From positions 1 through 64,000 of the forward strand of contig JBEEFW010000098.1 of the NCBI GenBank assembly GCA_041166385.1: a stretch of 64,000 nucleotides of DNA. Direction: 5' to 3'. Position 1 is the first letter of the stretch. Every line of letters starts with the position of its first letter. Under the pieces are notes generated by a model. The model saw only the letters and a list, made by a program, of their open reading frames with translations. It was not told the DNA's origin and ran no database searches. This stretch comes from DASUCS01 sp041166385 (lineage in GTDB: Bacteria; Actinomycetota; Acidimicrobiia; Acidimicrobiales; JACDCH01). Below, piece after piece: positions 1 through 7,272 of this stretch. The position numbers were made by a program, and so were the translations under genes.

Positions 1-60
1 CTCGCCGATCGGCGAGCCAAGGGCAAGGTCGTCGTCACGGTGGTCGATGAACCGGCATGA
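1..60 (+). CDS. 3' end of a medium-chain dehydrogenase/quinone oxidoreductase (partial)
   Basis: Only the last 19 codons are in the window, ending in TGA at 58-60. The readable tail contains RRAKGKVVVTVVDEPA. A 'GKVVxTV' strand close to the C-terminus is typical of zinc-type alcohol dehydrogenase and NADPH:quinone reductase family proteins. The stop overlaps the start of the next gene by 14 bases, so the two are probably co-transcribed. The fragment is too short for certainty about family. Confidence 0.45.
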   Translation, partial: LADRRAKGKVVVTVVDEPA

Positions 61-946
61 TCACGATCACGTAGCGCTTCGCGCGAATCAGCGCGGGGCG
101 CTCCTCGTCGCACTGATCGTCAACAGCGTGTTCCTCGTCGCCGAGGTCGCGGGGGGCATCGCGTTCAATTCGCTCGCGCTGCTGGCCGACGCCGCGCACA
201 TGTTCACCGACGTGGCCGCGCTGACCATCGCGTTGATCGCCTTGATGCTCACGTCGAGGCCGTCCACCGCCCGCCTCACGTTCGGTCTCGAGCGCGCCGA
301 GGTCCTGGGGGCGCTCGTCAACGGGATCACGCTGTTGGTCGCGTCGGCGTGGATCGTCTTCGAAGCCCTGCAGCGGGTGGGCGACCCTTCGAATGTCCAG
401 GGCGGTGGTGTGCTGGTCATCGCGGCCGTCGGCATCGTGATCAACGTCGGCAGCGCGCTGATCCTGCTGCGCAGCAAAGGGCAGAGCCTCAACATGCAGG
501 GCGCGCTCGTGCACATGGTGACCGACGCCATCGGGCTGGCCGGCACGGTCGTGGCCGCGCTGGCAATCCTGCTCTGGGACGCAACCTGGGCCGACCCGGT
601 GGCCTCGCTCGCGATCGCGTTGCTGGTCGTGTACTCCGGGTTCCGGCTCCTGGCCGACACCGTGCACGTGTTGCTCGAAGGCACGCCGTCGGGGATGGAT
701 CGGACCGAGGTCGAATCGACCCTGCTCGCCGAGGAGGGCGTCGACGCCGTGCATCACCTGCACCTGTGGAGCCTCGCGTCCGACGTACCCGCACTCTCTG
801 CCCACGTCGTGCTCGCTGGTGAAGTGTCGTTGCACGAAGCGCAGCAGCGCGGTGAGGAGCTGAAGCACGTGCTCGCGACGAAGTACGGCATCGTCCACGC
901 AACACTCGAACTCGAGTGCCACGCGTGCGACGACGACGAGCATTGA
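47..946 (+). CDS. Cation diffusion facilitator (CzcD/ZitB-like) efflux transporter
   Basis: A 299-residue membrane protein of normal CDF length. It probably exports divalent metal (Zn, Co or similar) across the cytoplasmic membrane by proton antiport. Six hydrophobic segments lie between about residues 17 and 205. The paired metal-site motifs HxxxD are visible as H51-D55 (segment 2) and H156-D160 (segment 5). A soluble C-terminal domain of about 85 residues follows, with H-rich strand VHHLHLW and a Cys/His/Asp tail (ECHACDDDEH). The N-terminus is also His-rich (HDHDH). The ATG at 47 overlaps the preceding dehydrogenase stop by 14 bases. Metal specificity cannot be read from the sequence. Confidence 0.9.
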   Translation: MNRHDHDHVALRANQRGALLVALIVNSVFLVAEVAGGIAFNSLALLADAAHMFTDVAALTIALIALMLTSRPSTARLTFGLERAEVLGALVNGITLLVASAWIVFEALQRVGDPSNVQGGGVLVIAAVGIVINVGSALILLRSKGQSLNMQGALVHMVTDAIGLAGTVVAALAILLWDATWADPVASLAIALLVVYSGFRLLADTVHVLLEGTPSGMDRTEVESTLLAEEGVDAVHHLHLWSLASDVPALSAHVVLAGEVSLHEAQQRGEELKHVLATKYGIVHATLELECHACDDDEH

Positions 947-962
947 CCTGTCACCACGCTGC

Positions 963-990
963 GTGTCTGCCTCGTTGGTATCAGGGGTAC
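963..990 (+). promoter_or_regulatory. Candidate SigB/SigF-type promoter for the DUF6458 gene
   Basis: GTGTCT at 963-968 is followed after 16 bases by GGGTAC at 985-990, 40 bases before the ATG. The same GTGTCT/GGGTAC pair with a 15-base spacer lies upstream of the CsbD-like gene. GGGTA(A/C/T) is the classic -10 of general-stress sigma factors, and such a sigma gene is encoded nearby. This is a pattern match only. Confidence 0.4.
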
Positions 991-1030
991 CGACCCTGCA
1001 CCCCACGTACCAACCATGGAGGCAACACCG

Positions 1031-1267
1031 ATGGGTCTCGGCACGAGCATTTTCTTGATCGCGGTCGGAGCGATCCTCAACTTCGCCGTCACCTGGCAAG
1101 TCGAGGGAGTCGACCTCAAGACCGTCGGCGCAATTCTCATGATTGTCGGCGCCATCGGGCTTGTTCTGTCACTGATCTTCTGGAACAGCTGGGGCGGCTT
1201 CGGCGGCCGTGACGTGATCGTCGAAGACGGCGGCCCCCGTCGTCGTCGCGTCATCGACGAGTACTGA
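1031..1267 (+). CDS. Small two-helix membrane protein, DUF6458-like
   Basis: A 78-residue protein with two hydrophobic segments (about residues 3-22 and 31-52) and a charged tail ending RRRRVIDEY. It resembles the actinobacterial DUF6458 family, whose function is unknown. The start at 1031 is preferred over an in-frame ATG at 1016 because GGAGG at 1018-1022 sits 8 bases before it. A candidate general-stress promoter lies upstream and a strong hairpin downstream, so it is probably monocistronic. Family assignment is from recall of the pattern GLGxSIFLIAxGAIL. Confidence 0.75.
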   Translation: MGLGTSIFLIAVGAILNFAVTWQVEGVDLKTVGAILMIVGAIGLVLSLIFWNSWGGFGGRDVIVEDGGPRRRRVIDEY

Positions 1268-1285
1268 TCAGCACCCGCTCGCAGC

Positions 1286-1323
1286 GATGGATACGTCAGC
1301 TCGTGTGAGCTGACGTATCCATC
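1286..1323. terminator. Perfect 17-bp hairpin
   Basis: Left arm 1286-1302 and right arm 1307-1323 are perfectly complementary around the 4-base loop GTGT. No clear U-tract follows. It sits between the DUF6458 gene and the RsbW-like gene, both on the plus strand, and probably ends the first transcript. Confidence 0.7.
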
Positions 1324-1376
1324 AGCCAACTCGCCGACGCGCACTACTGTGACGTCGCTTCAGGCAACGAGTTGGC

Positions 1377-1745
1377 ATGACCGAGATCGTCGAACGACTT
1401 CGCTTGCCACCCGAGCCGAGCAGCGCAGGGGCGGCGCGACGTTTCGTCGGGGCGGCCCTCGATGCCGGCGGCGAGGTGGCGGAACTTGCGGTGTTGCTCG
1501 TGTCCGAGCTCGCTTCCAACGCGGTGCTCCACGCCCGCACGCCGTTCGAGGTGGTCGTGTATGTCGACGAAGGACACCTACGCGTCGAGGTGAGCGATCT
1601 CGACTCGAGGTTGCCGTCGCTCAGGAGGTACGCGCGGGAATCGATCACGGGACGTGGCTTGCACATGGTGGCGGCGTCGGCCGATCGCTGGGGTTTCGAT
1701 GCACAACCGGGCGGCAAGGTCGTCTGGTTCGAGTTCAACCGCTGA
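1377..1745 (+). CDS. RsbW-like anti-sigma factor / serine kinase (HATPase_c_2)
   Basis: A 122-residue GHKL-type ATPase domain of the RsbW/SpoIIAB kind. Such proteins sequester a sigma factor and phosphorylate a STAS-domain antagonist. Visible motifs are the N-box (SELASNAVLHA, about residues 43-53), the strand VEVSDLDS and the G2-like loop TGRGLHMV. The protein is somewhat short but complete for this family. Two STAS proteins, a PP2C phosphatase and a SigB/F-type sigma factor lie within 5 kb, giving it plausible partners. Which sigma it binds cannot be read from sequence. Confidence 0.85.
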   Translation: MTEIVERLRLPPEPSSAGAARRFVGAALDAGGEVAELAVLLVSELASNAVLHARTPFEVVVYVDEGHLRVEVSDLDSRLPSLRRYARESITGRGLHMVAASADRWGFDAQPGGKVVWFEFNR

Positions 1746-1756
1746 AAACGACGAAA

Positions 1757-1798
1757 TCCCACTCAGCCGTACACATTTCTGTGTACGGCTGAGTGGGA
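1757..1798. terminator. Bidirectional terminator hairpin, 19-bp stem
   Basis: Arms 1757-1775 and 1780-1798 pair perfectly around a TTTC loop. An A-run lies on the left and 'AAAACAA' on the right, so either strand gives a partial U-tract. It separates the convergent RsbW-like and CsbD-like genes and can serve both. Confidence 0.85.
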
Positions 1799-1815
1799 AA
1801 ACAATGGTCGAAGGG

Positions 1816-2055
1816 CTACTTCGACTTCTGAGCAGCCTTCTGCTCGGCTTCCTTCTCCTTGGCCTCGGCGCGGGCGGCCTCAGCTTGCGCTTCGCGCTTC
1901 GCGACGTCGCGCTCCGCGTCGGCCTTCTCCTGCTGGGCCTCGCCCTCTTCTTGCAGGCGATCGTTGCCGGTGACGGCGCCGACGGCTTCCTTGGCCTTGC
2001 CCTTGACGTCTTCGACGACGCCTTTCACGCCAGCCTTGGGACCGGACTCACCCAT
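1816..2055 (-). CDS. CsbD-like general-stress protein
   Basis: A 79-residue, very hydrophilic Lys/Glu/Ala-rich protein. The N-terminal half reads like the CsbD family (KGVVEDVKGKAKEAVGAVTG). The C-terminal half is a long charged helix, EAQAEAARAEAKEKEAEQK. CsbD proteins are classic SigB-regulon members of unknown biochemical role. The start at 2055 is chosen because AAGGAG lies 9 bases upstream of the ATG; a longer in-frame reading exists but lacks a ribosome site. A GTGTCT-N15-GGGTAC promoter candidate lies 41 bases upstream, which fits stress-sigma control. Confidence 0.8.
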   Translation of the reverse strand: MGESGPKAGVKGVVEDVKGKAKEAVGAVTGNDRLQEEGEAQQEKADAERDVAKREAQAEAARAEAKEKEAEQKAAQKSK

Positions 2056-2095
2056 GAGTGAAGCTCCTTCGTGTTGTGGGGGGGATTCGACAGGA

Positions 2096-2122
2096 GTACC
2101 CGTCGAGGGCCTCACGAGACAC
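2096..2122 (-). promoter_or_regulatory. Candidate SigB/SigF-type promoter for the CsbD-like gene
   Basis: On the minus strand GTGTCT (2117-2122) is followed after 15 bases by GGGTAC (2096-2101), ahead of the ATG at 2055. The hexamers are identical to those in front of the DUF6458 gene at 963-990. CsbD genes are standard general-stress targets, which supports the reading. Confidence 0.5.
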
Positions 2123-2125
2123 GAA

Positions 2126-2479
2126 TCAGGGCTTGTCGGCGGTTTCCTGGGCGAGCGCTTCCTCGACGCCGCTCAACTCGAGCACGCGCTGTACGAGACC
2201 TGAACGCGCGCCGACTTTGAGTCGCGAGCCCTTGGCTTGCGCTCGGCGATACGCGGTGACGTAGGCACCGACTCCCGACGAGTCGATGAACGTGAGCTCG
2301 GACATGTCGACTTCGATCTGCACCGGCTCGCCGTCGAGCAACGCATCGAGTGCTTCGACGAACATCGTGACGGTGCTGAGATCGAGCTCACCTTCGACCT
2401 GCAGGATGATGCCGCCGTCGGACGCGGTCGCTGAGCGAACGTGCAGGTTGTCGGCGTCTCGGCTGTCCGTCGTGCCCAA
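2126..2479 (-). CDS. STAS-domain anti-anti-sigma factor
   Basis: A STAS domain of about 117 residues resembling RsbV/SpoIIAA. The phosphorylatable serine region is readable as LTFIDSSGVGAY, preceded by the strand VEGELDLSTV. When dephosphorylated such proteins bind the RsbW-type kinase and release sigma. The start is uncertain: TTG at 2479 is in frame and avoids overlap with the divergent phosphatase gene, whose ATG is at 2522, while the reading frame stays open further upstream. It is divergent from the PP2C phosphatase, its likely activator. Confidence 0.8.
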   Translation of the reverse strand: MGTTDSRDADNLHVRSATASDGGIILQVEGELDLSTVTMFVEALDALLDGEPVQIEVDMSELTFIDSSGVGAYVTAYRRAQAKGSRLKVGARSGLVQRVLELSGVEEALAQETADKP

Positions 2480-2521
2480 TTGGTTCCGTCCGTCCGGTAC
2501 GGCGGGCAGACTAGCGCCGCG

Positions 2522-3682
2522 ATGAAGAAGCGCCCGACGACCAACGGGTCGGACTCCGCCATGGCGGCGATGACCCATGAGCTGGCCGAGCTGCGCACCG
2601 AGCTGGAACAGCGTCGGCGCCGTGACGACGAACGCGAACGGTTCGATGCGATTTCACGGGCGCTGCTCGGCGAGCTCGATCCCGAGGAGGTGCGAGTCCG
2701 CTCCGAGCGGTGGGCGACCGCGGCGCTCGGACGTCCCTGCACGATCGCGGTCGACCCTCCGAACGACAATGCCGCGATCCCGCTCGGCGGGGCCGAACCT
2801 GTCGCGTGGTTGACGATCGACGGGCCGTCGCTCGGTCCCGACGACGACGAGGCCGCTCGCGATGTCGCCGAACGCATCGGGCGCGCGCTCGTCGCCGCCC
2901 ACCGTGTGGCCAACCAAGCGCGCGCCATGCACACGCTCGAACGGAGCCTGCTGCCCGATGCGCTGCTCCCCGTTCCGGGGCTGCAGTTGGCGAAACGCCA
3001 CTTGCCCGCGAAGGGCGCCCATGACCTCAGTGGCGACTTCTACGACGCCATCCACAGCGGCGACAGCACCACGCTCATCGTGGGCGACGTGCAGGGCAAG
3101 GGCGTCGAAGCCGCGACGCTCACCAGCCTGGCTCGTCACACGCTGCGCGCTGGCGCCTTGGACGGACAGCGACCAGCGGCGTTGTTGCGTCACCTCAACG
3201 CCGCGCTGCTGTACGGGCAGGAGGAGCAGCTCGCCGGCGGGCAGGATCACATCCTGCGCTTCGTGACCGCGGCGGTGGCGAGACTCGAGCCCTTCCCCGA
3301 CGGCGTACCGGGCTTCACCCTCACGATCGCTCGGGCAGGACAGCCGCCCCCGATCGTCGTGCGGGGTGACGGACGCTTCGAGCCCATCGAACCCGCTGGT
3401 GTGTTGCTCGGGGTGACCCCCGCGCCGGAGTTCGAGGAGGCCGTGACCAGGCTCGACGTCGGCGACACCCTGGTGCTCTACACAGATGGCGTCATCGAGC
3501 AGCGCGGCGCCAACGGGCACGCCATGTCCGAGCAGCACCTCGGGATGCTCGTACGCAACCGCCGAGGAATCATCGACGCCGAGGCGATCGCCCAGCTCAT
3601 CGAAGACACCGTGCACCTCGTCGCCCCCGAGGACATCCGCGACGACGTCGCCATCCTCGTGGCCTGCGCGTCGACCAGCTAA
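2522..3682 (+). CDS. PP2C-type (SpoIIE/RsbU-like) serine phosphatase
   Basis: A 386-residue protein. A short charged coil at about residues 15-40 precedes a poorly conserved, possibly GAF-like region to about 150. A SpoIIE-type PP2C catalytic domain fills the rest. Metal-binding aspartate motifs are readable: LSGDFYDA, VGDVQGKG, LYTDGV and the final DDVAILV. The linker LERSLLPDALLPVPGLQLA is the usual entry into this domain. Its expected role is to dephosphorylate a STAS antagonist and so switch on the sigma factor. The ATG at 2522 is chosen over an upstream in-frame GTG because it clears the divergent STAS gene. Its stop overlaps the topoisomerase stop by 4 bases. Confidence 0.9.
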   Translation: MKKRPTTNGSDSAMAAMTHELAELRTELEQRRRRDDERERFDAISRALLGELDPEEVRVRSERWATAALGRPCTIAVDPPNDNAAIPLGGAEPVAWLTIDGPSLGPDDDEAARDVAERIGRALVAAHRVANQARAMHTLERSLLPDALLPVPGLQLAKRHLPAKGAHDLSGDFYDAIHSGDSTTLIVGDVQGKGVEAATLTSLARHTLRAGALDGQRPAALLRHLNAALLYGQEEQLAGGQDHILRFVTAAVARLEPFPDGVPGFTLTIARAGQPPPIVVRGDGRFEPIEPAGVLLGVTPAPEFEEAVTRLDVGDTLVLYTDGVIEQRGANGHAMSEQHLGMLVRNRRGIIDAEAIAQLIEDTVHLVAPEDIRDDVAILVACASTS

Positions 3683-4740
3683 GAGGCCTTGCGCTGCCGT
3701 TGGCGGCGCGGGGCCAACAGGTGGAGCAGCCGGCGCTCTTCGGCAATGAGACCGCCGCCGGCTCGTGACGGACCGGCTTCCCATCGTTGGTGCAACGTGC
3801 CGTCCTCGTACGTGTCGAACACCAGCGGATGGATGTAGGACGACCGAGCGACCGCCGGCGTGTTGCGGAGTTCGTGGGCGACGGTTTCAACCACGGCCTT
3901 TATTGCCGCCTGCCGGCGTTTCACGGTGCGCGGTGGAGGCAGCGCCGCCAGTCCCGCGGCGGCGAACAGCGTGGCGCCCCACGTGCGGAAGGTCTTCGCG
4001 GTCACGTCGAGCCCGGTACGTGCTCGCAGGTACTCGTTGACCTCCGTCGACGTCACCGGCTTGAGCGCGCCGTCGTCGTCCTCGTACTGGAACAGGAGCT
4101 GACCAGGAAGGTCCTGGCACCGGCGGATCAGCCGGCTGACCTTCGGATCCGTGATGGCGATGTCGTGCTTGCGGCCGCCCTTGCCCGCGAAGCGGATGCG
4201 GACCGTGGAGCCGTGCACGGTCACGTGCTGGCTGCGCAGCGTCGTCAAGCCGTAGGTCTTGTTGGTCGACGCGTAGCACTCGTTGCCGACTCTGACGTAC
4301 GTGCACTCGAGGAGTGACACCACCAGTGCGACAACGCGGTCGAGCCCCAACCCCGGCTCGGCCAAGTTCTGCTCGACTGCCTTCCGCAGATCACCGAGCG
4401 CCACACCGAACTCGACGAGTTCACCGAACTTCGTCAGCTCTCGTTCCGCCCGGAACTCGGGGTGATACCGATATTGCTTGCGCTTCCGAGCGTCGCGACC
4501 AGTCGCCTGGAGATGCCCGTCGGGGTCCGCGCAGATCCACACGTTGGTCCACGCAGGTGGCACGGCCAGCGCACGGATGCGCTCGAGCACCTTCTTGCTC
4601 GTGATCGCGCGGCCGGTGGCCGCGTCGGTGTAGCGAAAGCGCTTCGTGCCCGTCCGTCGAATGCCAGGCTCGGCATCGGTGACATAGCGCAAGCCACTGC
4701 GGATGGGGACGACCACGGCGCCGGAGTACCCCGACGCCAA
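3679..4740 (-). CDS. DNA topoisomerase IB (poxvirus type)
   Basis: A 353-residue bacterial type IB topoisomerase, which relaxes supercoils through a transient 3'-phosphotyrosyl link. The N-terminal domain starts LRYVTDAEPGIRR. The catalytic domain shows TYVRVGNECYA (Arg), FAGKGGRKH (Lys), KTFRTWGAT (Arg) and the tyrosine in RSSYIHP near residue 310. Length is normal for the family. The start shown is a TTG at 4740; no good ribosome site is visible, and a GTG about 8 codons in is an alternative. It lies convergent to the PP2C gene and divergent to a STAS gene. Presence in a stress island is suggestive but not explained. Confidence 0.9.
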   Translation of the reverse strand: MASGYSGAVVVPIRSGLRYVTDAEPGIRRTGTKRFRYTDAATGRAITSKKVLERIRALAVPPAWTNVWICADPDGHLQATGRDARKRKQYRYHPEFRAERELTKFGELVEFGVALGDLRKAVEQNLAEPGLGLDRVVALVVSLLECTYVRVGNECYASTNKTYGLTTLRSQHVTVHGSTVRIRFAGKGGRKHDIAITDPKVSRLIRRCQDLPGQLLFQYEDDDGALKPVTSTEVNEYLRARTGLDVTAKTFRTWGATLFAAAGLAALPPPRTVKRRQAAIKAVVETVAHELRNTPAVARSSYIHPLVFDTYEDGTLHQRWEAGPSRAGGGLIAEERRLLHLLAPRRQRQRKAS

Positions 4741-4805
4741 CGCGGTTGAGACTCGAGCGAGGGTGGTAGCCCGAACGGCTGGCCGATGCCGCTGGAGACC
4801 AACTT

Positions 4806-5141
4806 GTGTTCCAAGATGAGTTGAACGACCTCGAGATCGTCGCTGATCTCGACGCGGACCGCGCCCGGGTGCAGATCACCGGCGAGCTGGACATCAGCTC
4901 CGCACCAAAGCTCATCACGGCCCTCCACGAGGTGGCCCAGCCCCCAGTACGCCGCGTCGATCTCGACTGCCGAGAGGTGAGCTTCCTCGACTCGACGGGC
5001 CTGCGGGCACTGCTCGTCGCCCGCAACGAGGCCACCCGCGTGGGCGTCGACCTCGTACTGGTGGACCCGTCACCGAATGTCAGCCGCGTGATCGAGATGA
5101 CCGGCCTCGCCGGTCTGCTCGCGGCGCCCGGGCCGAGCTAG
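4806..5141 (+). CDS. Second STAS-domain anti-anti-sigma factor
   Basis: A 111-residue STAS protein. The phosphorylation loop is readable as VSFLDSTGLRALL, and the N-terminal strand ARVQITGELDISSAP is typical. The start is GTG at 4806 with GGAG 8 bases upstream. It sits just before, and convergent with, the sigma-factor gene (7-base gap between stops). Two different STAS proteins near a single RsbW-like kinase suggest either two inputs or a second kinase elsewhere. Confidence 0.88.
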   Translation: MFQDELNDLEIVADLDADRARVQITGELDISSAPKLITALHEVAQPPVRRVDLDCREVSFLDSTGLRALLVARNEATRVGVDLVLVDPSPNVSRVIEMTGLAGLLAAPGPS

Positions 5142-5148
5142 CGGCTCG

Positions 5149-5904
5149 CTACACCGCCTCTGCGGTCTCCACCAACTGCTCGCGGAGACGCCGCAACGTC
5201 GTTCGAATGATGCGCGACACGTGCACCTGACTGATCCCGAGCATGCCCGCGATCTCCGACTGCGTGCAGCCGTCGAAGAACCGGAGGTACAACACTCGAC
5301 GTTCGCGTGCGGGTAGCCGTCGCATCAGCTGGCGCACGAACAGCCGCTCATCGGTCGACACCATCGCGGGGTCGAGATGGCCGAGGGTCACCCCGACGAA
5401 GCTCTCGTCGTCATCGTCCTGCCCCGGCGCAGGCGCCAGCGGCGTCGTTCGATACACGGCTCCCGCCTCCAACGCTTCCAGCACGTCGTCGATCGAGGTC
5501 TGCATCTCATCGGCGAGCTCCTCGATGGTGGGAGGCCGCCCGAGAGCGTGTCCCAGCGTTTCGATGCACCCGCTGAGCTGGAGATACAGGTCCTTGCTTC
5601 TTCTCGGCACACGCACCGGCCAGGTGTGGTCGCGGAAATGGCGACGCAGCTCGCCGAGGACCGTTGGCATCGCGAACGTCGGGAACATCACACCGAATGA
5701 CGGATCGAACCGGTCAGCAGCCTTGACGAGGCCCAGTTGCGCGACTTGCAGGAGATCGTCGAGGGGTTCGCCTCGCCGAGCGAAGCGCCGAGCGCAATGA
5801 AGCGCAATCCATCGGTGATCGGCGACGAGGTCGTTCCGCAACCCGCGATCGCCGAACCGGCGGTATTCCAGGAATCGGTCCGTCACCTGAGGATCAGGAG
5901 GCAT
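5149..5904 (-). CDS. SigB/SigF-family RNA polymerase sigma factor
   Basis: A 251-residue group 3 sigma factor. Region 2 is visible as DDLLQVAQLGLVKAADRFDP followed by FPTFAMPTVLGELRRHFRD and the SigB/F-type segment WPVRVPRR. Region 3 follows, and region 4 ends the protein with the helix-turn-helix CTQSEIAGMLGISQVHVSRII. An Asp-rich stretch (QDDDDESF) links regions 3 and 4. The ATG at 5904 is chosen; an in-frame GTG a dozen codons upstream is possible. Neighbouring kinase, phosphatase and STAS genes indicate partner-switching control. It is the natural candidate reader of the GGGTAA/C promoters noted in this window. Confidence 0.92.
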   Translation of the reverse strand: MPPDPQVTDRFLEYRRFGDRGLRNDLVADHRWIALHCARRFARRGEPLDDLLQVAQLGLVKAADRFDPSFGVMFPTFAMPTVLGELRRHFRDHTWPVRVPRRSKDLYLQLSGCIETLGHALGRPPTIEELADEMQTSIDDVLEALEAGAVYRTTPLAPAPGQDDDDESFVGVTLGHLDPAMVSTDERLFVRQLMRRLPARERRVLYLRFFDGCTQSEIAGMLGISQVHVSRIIRTTLRRLREQLVETAEAV

Positions 5905-5959
5905 GGGCGAATGATGCGCCTCGCCGGCCGTCAGCACACGACGCGTTTGCGTAGTCGCG

Positions 5960-6292
5960 TCAGGTCGGGGGCAGGGCACGCTGGAAGTGCGTGAGCGCTT
6001 CCATCTCCTCGGTGGTGGCTTCGGGCCCGAAATGCAGGACGACCGTGCCCTTGAGGCCGCAGACCGGACACTCGACCGCGACCACGGCCAGCATGTCGTC
6101 GGGGTCGCTCGCGCCCTCGAGCCGGCGGAGCTCGTGCACGTAGACCTCGCTGGGCTCGAATTCGTGCTGGCACCCCTCACAGCGGAGCTTCCCGTCCGCC
6201 GCGACCCACATCGAGCCGCCGTACCCCTTCGCCGCCAGTTCCTCGAGAACCTCGAGCAGCGTGGTGTTGTCCGACGGGACGCCCGCGATCAC
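5960..6292 (-). CDS. Small zinc-ribbon-like protein of unknown function
   Basis: A protein of about 110 residues with two CxxC pairs, RCEGCQHEFEP and VECPVCGLKGTVVLHFGPEA, which look like one zinc ribbon. The N-terminal third (VIAGVPSDNTTLLEVLEELAAKGYGG) has no cysteine motif. GTG at 6292 is the most likely start, 4 bases after the stop of the F420 oxidoreductase gene upstream, so the two are probably translated together. I do not recognise a named family. A metal-binding or nucleic-acid role is possible but not shown. Confidence 0.6.
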   Translation of the reverse strand: MIAGVPSDNTTLLEVLEELAAKGYGGSMWVAADGKLRCEGCQHEFEPSEVYVHELRRLEGASDPDDMLAVVAVECPVCGLKGTVVLHFGPEATTEEMEALTHFQRALPPT

Positions 6293-6296
6293 CAGG

Positions 6297-7262
6297 TCAG
6301 CTTTGCACGCCGACGCCGAGCAGCGGTCCGAGCTCCTTCGTGAAGAACTCGAAGAAGCCTTCCTGGTCGGGGCCGACCTGGCTGATGTACACCTCGTCGT
6401 ACCCGGCGTCGACGTACTTCTGGATCGCCTGGACGTGCCGATTCGCATCGGGTCCACACGTGATCTTCTCGGCGATCTTGTCCTCGGTCACGAGCTCGGC
6501 GGCCTGCTCGAAATGGGCGGGCATCGGAAGCTCCTGGCTGGTCTCGCCTGGGACACCGCTTGATCGCCAGAGCTCGTGCACGAGCTTCTTGCACTGTCCC
6601 TCGTCCTCGCCCCAGCACACCTTCACTCCAGCAGCCTTGGGGCCCTTGCCGCCGCCGTCGACGTAGCGCCGCACCAGCTCCGCGTCGGGCGACGTGTTGA
6701 TGTAGCCATCACCGATGCGCGCCGCGAGGTCAGTCGCCTTCGGGCCGAAGCCGCTCACCAGGATGGGCGGCGGCGTGCTCGGCAATGAATAGATGCGCGC
6801 GTTCTCGACGGTGTAGTACCGGCCGTGATGCGTCGTTATCTCGCCCGTCCACAGCTGGCGCATGATCTCGACCGCCTCTTCCAGCATCTCGAGGCGTACG
6901 TCGGTCGGAGGCCAATGCTGCCCGAGCACGTGCTCGTTCAGCCGCTCGCCACTGCCGATACCGAGCAGGAACCGGCCGTCGAGCATGGTGGCCGCTGTGG
7001 CCGCCGCGTGGGCGATCACGGCCGGGTGGATGCGAAACGTGGGACATGTGACCGCGGTGGTCACTCGCAGATTCGTCGTGGCGGCAATGCCGCCGATCGC
7101 GCACCACACGAACGAGCTCTCCCCTTGACTGTCGAGCCACGGGTGGTAGTGGTCGGAGATCCAGGCCGACCGGAAGCCGGCCGCCTCTGCCTGCTGAGCG
7201 ATACGCACGAGCGAGGGCGCGCCGTGCTCTTCTGATGAGAGGAAGTATCCGAATTCAGCCAT
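6297..7262 (-). CDS. LLM-class F420-dependent oxidoreductase
   Basis: A 321-residue luciferase-like TIM-barrel protein close to the F420-dependent glucose-6-phosphate dehydrogenase-like group. Readable landmarks are the N-terminus FGYFLSSEEHG, the segment AWISDHYHPW, TAVTCPTFRIHPAVIAHAAAT, LGIGSGERLNEHVLG and LVSGFGPKA. It would use reduced or oxidised F420; the substrate is unknown. F420 genes cofD and cofE occur at 25.3-27.0 kb, so the cofactor is made. The gene starts with ATG at 7262, 10 bases after the UdgX stop, and is followed by a zinc-ribbon gene, so a three-gene transcript is likely. Confidence 0.88.
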   Translation of the reverse strand: MAEFGYFLSSEEHGAPSLVRIAQQAEAAGFRSAWISDHYHPWLDSQGESSFVWCAIGGIAATTNLRVTTAVTCPTFRIHPAVIAHAAATAATMLDGRFLLGIGSGERLNEHVLGQHWPPTDVRLEMLEEAVEIMRQLWTGEITTHHGRYYTVENARIYSLPSTPPPILVSGFGPKATDLAARIGDGYINTSPDAELVRRYVDGGGKGPKAAGVKVCWGEDEGQCKKLVHELWRSSGVPGETSQELPMPAHFEQAAELVTEDKIAEKITCGPDANRHVQAIQKYVDAGYDEVYISQVGPDQEGFFEFFTKELGPLLGVGVQS

Positions 7263-7272
7263 GGCCGGGTCC

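Noticed and set aside
974..1014. Inverted GTTGGTA/TACCAAC around a 27-base spacer before the DUF6458 gene
   Set aside because: Only 7 bases match and the spacer is long; the same region is better explained as a promoter.
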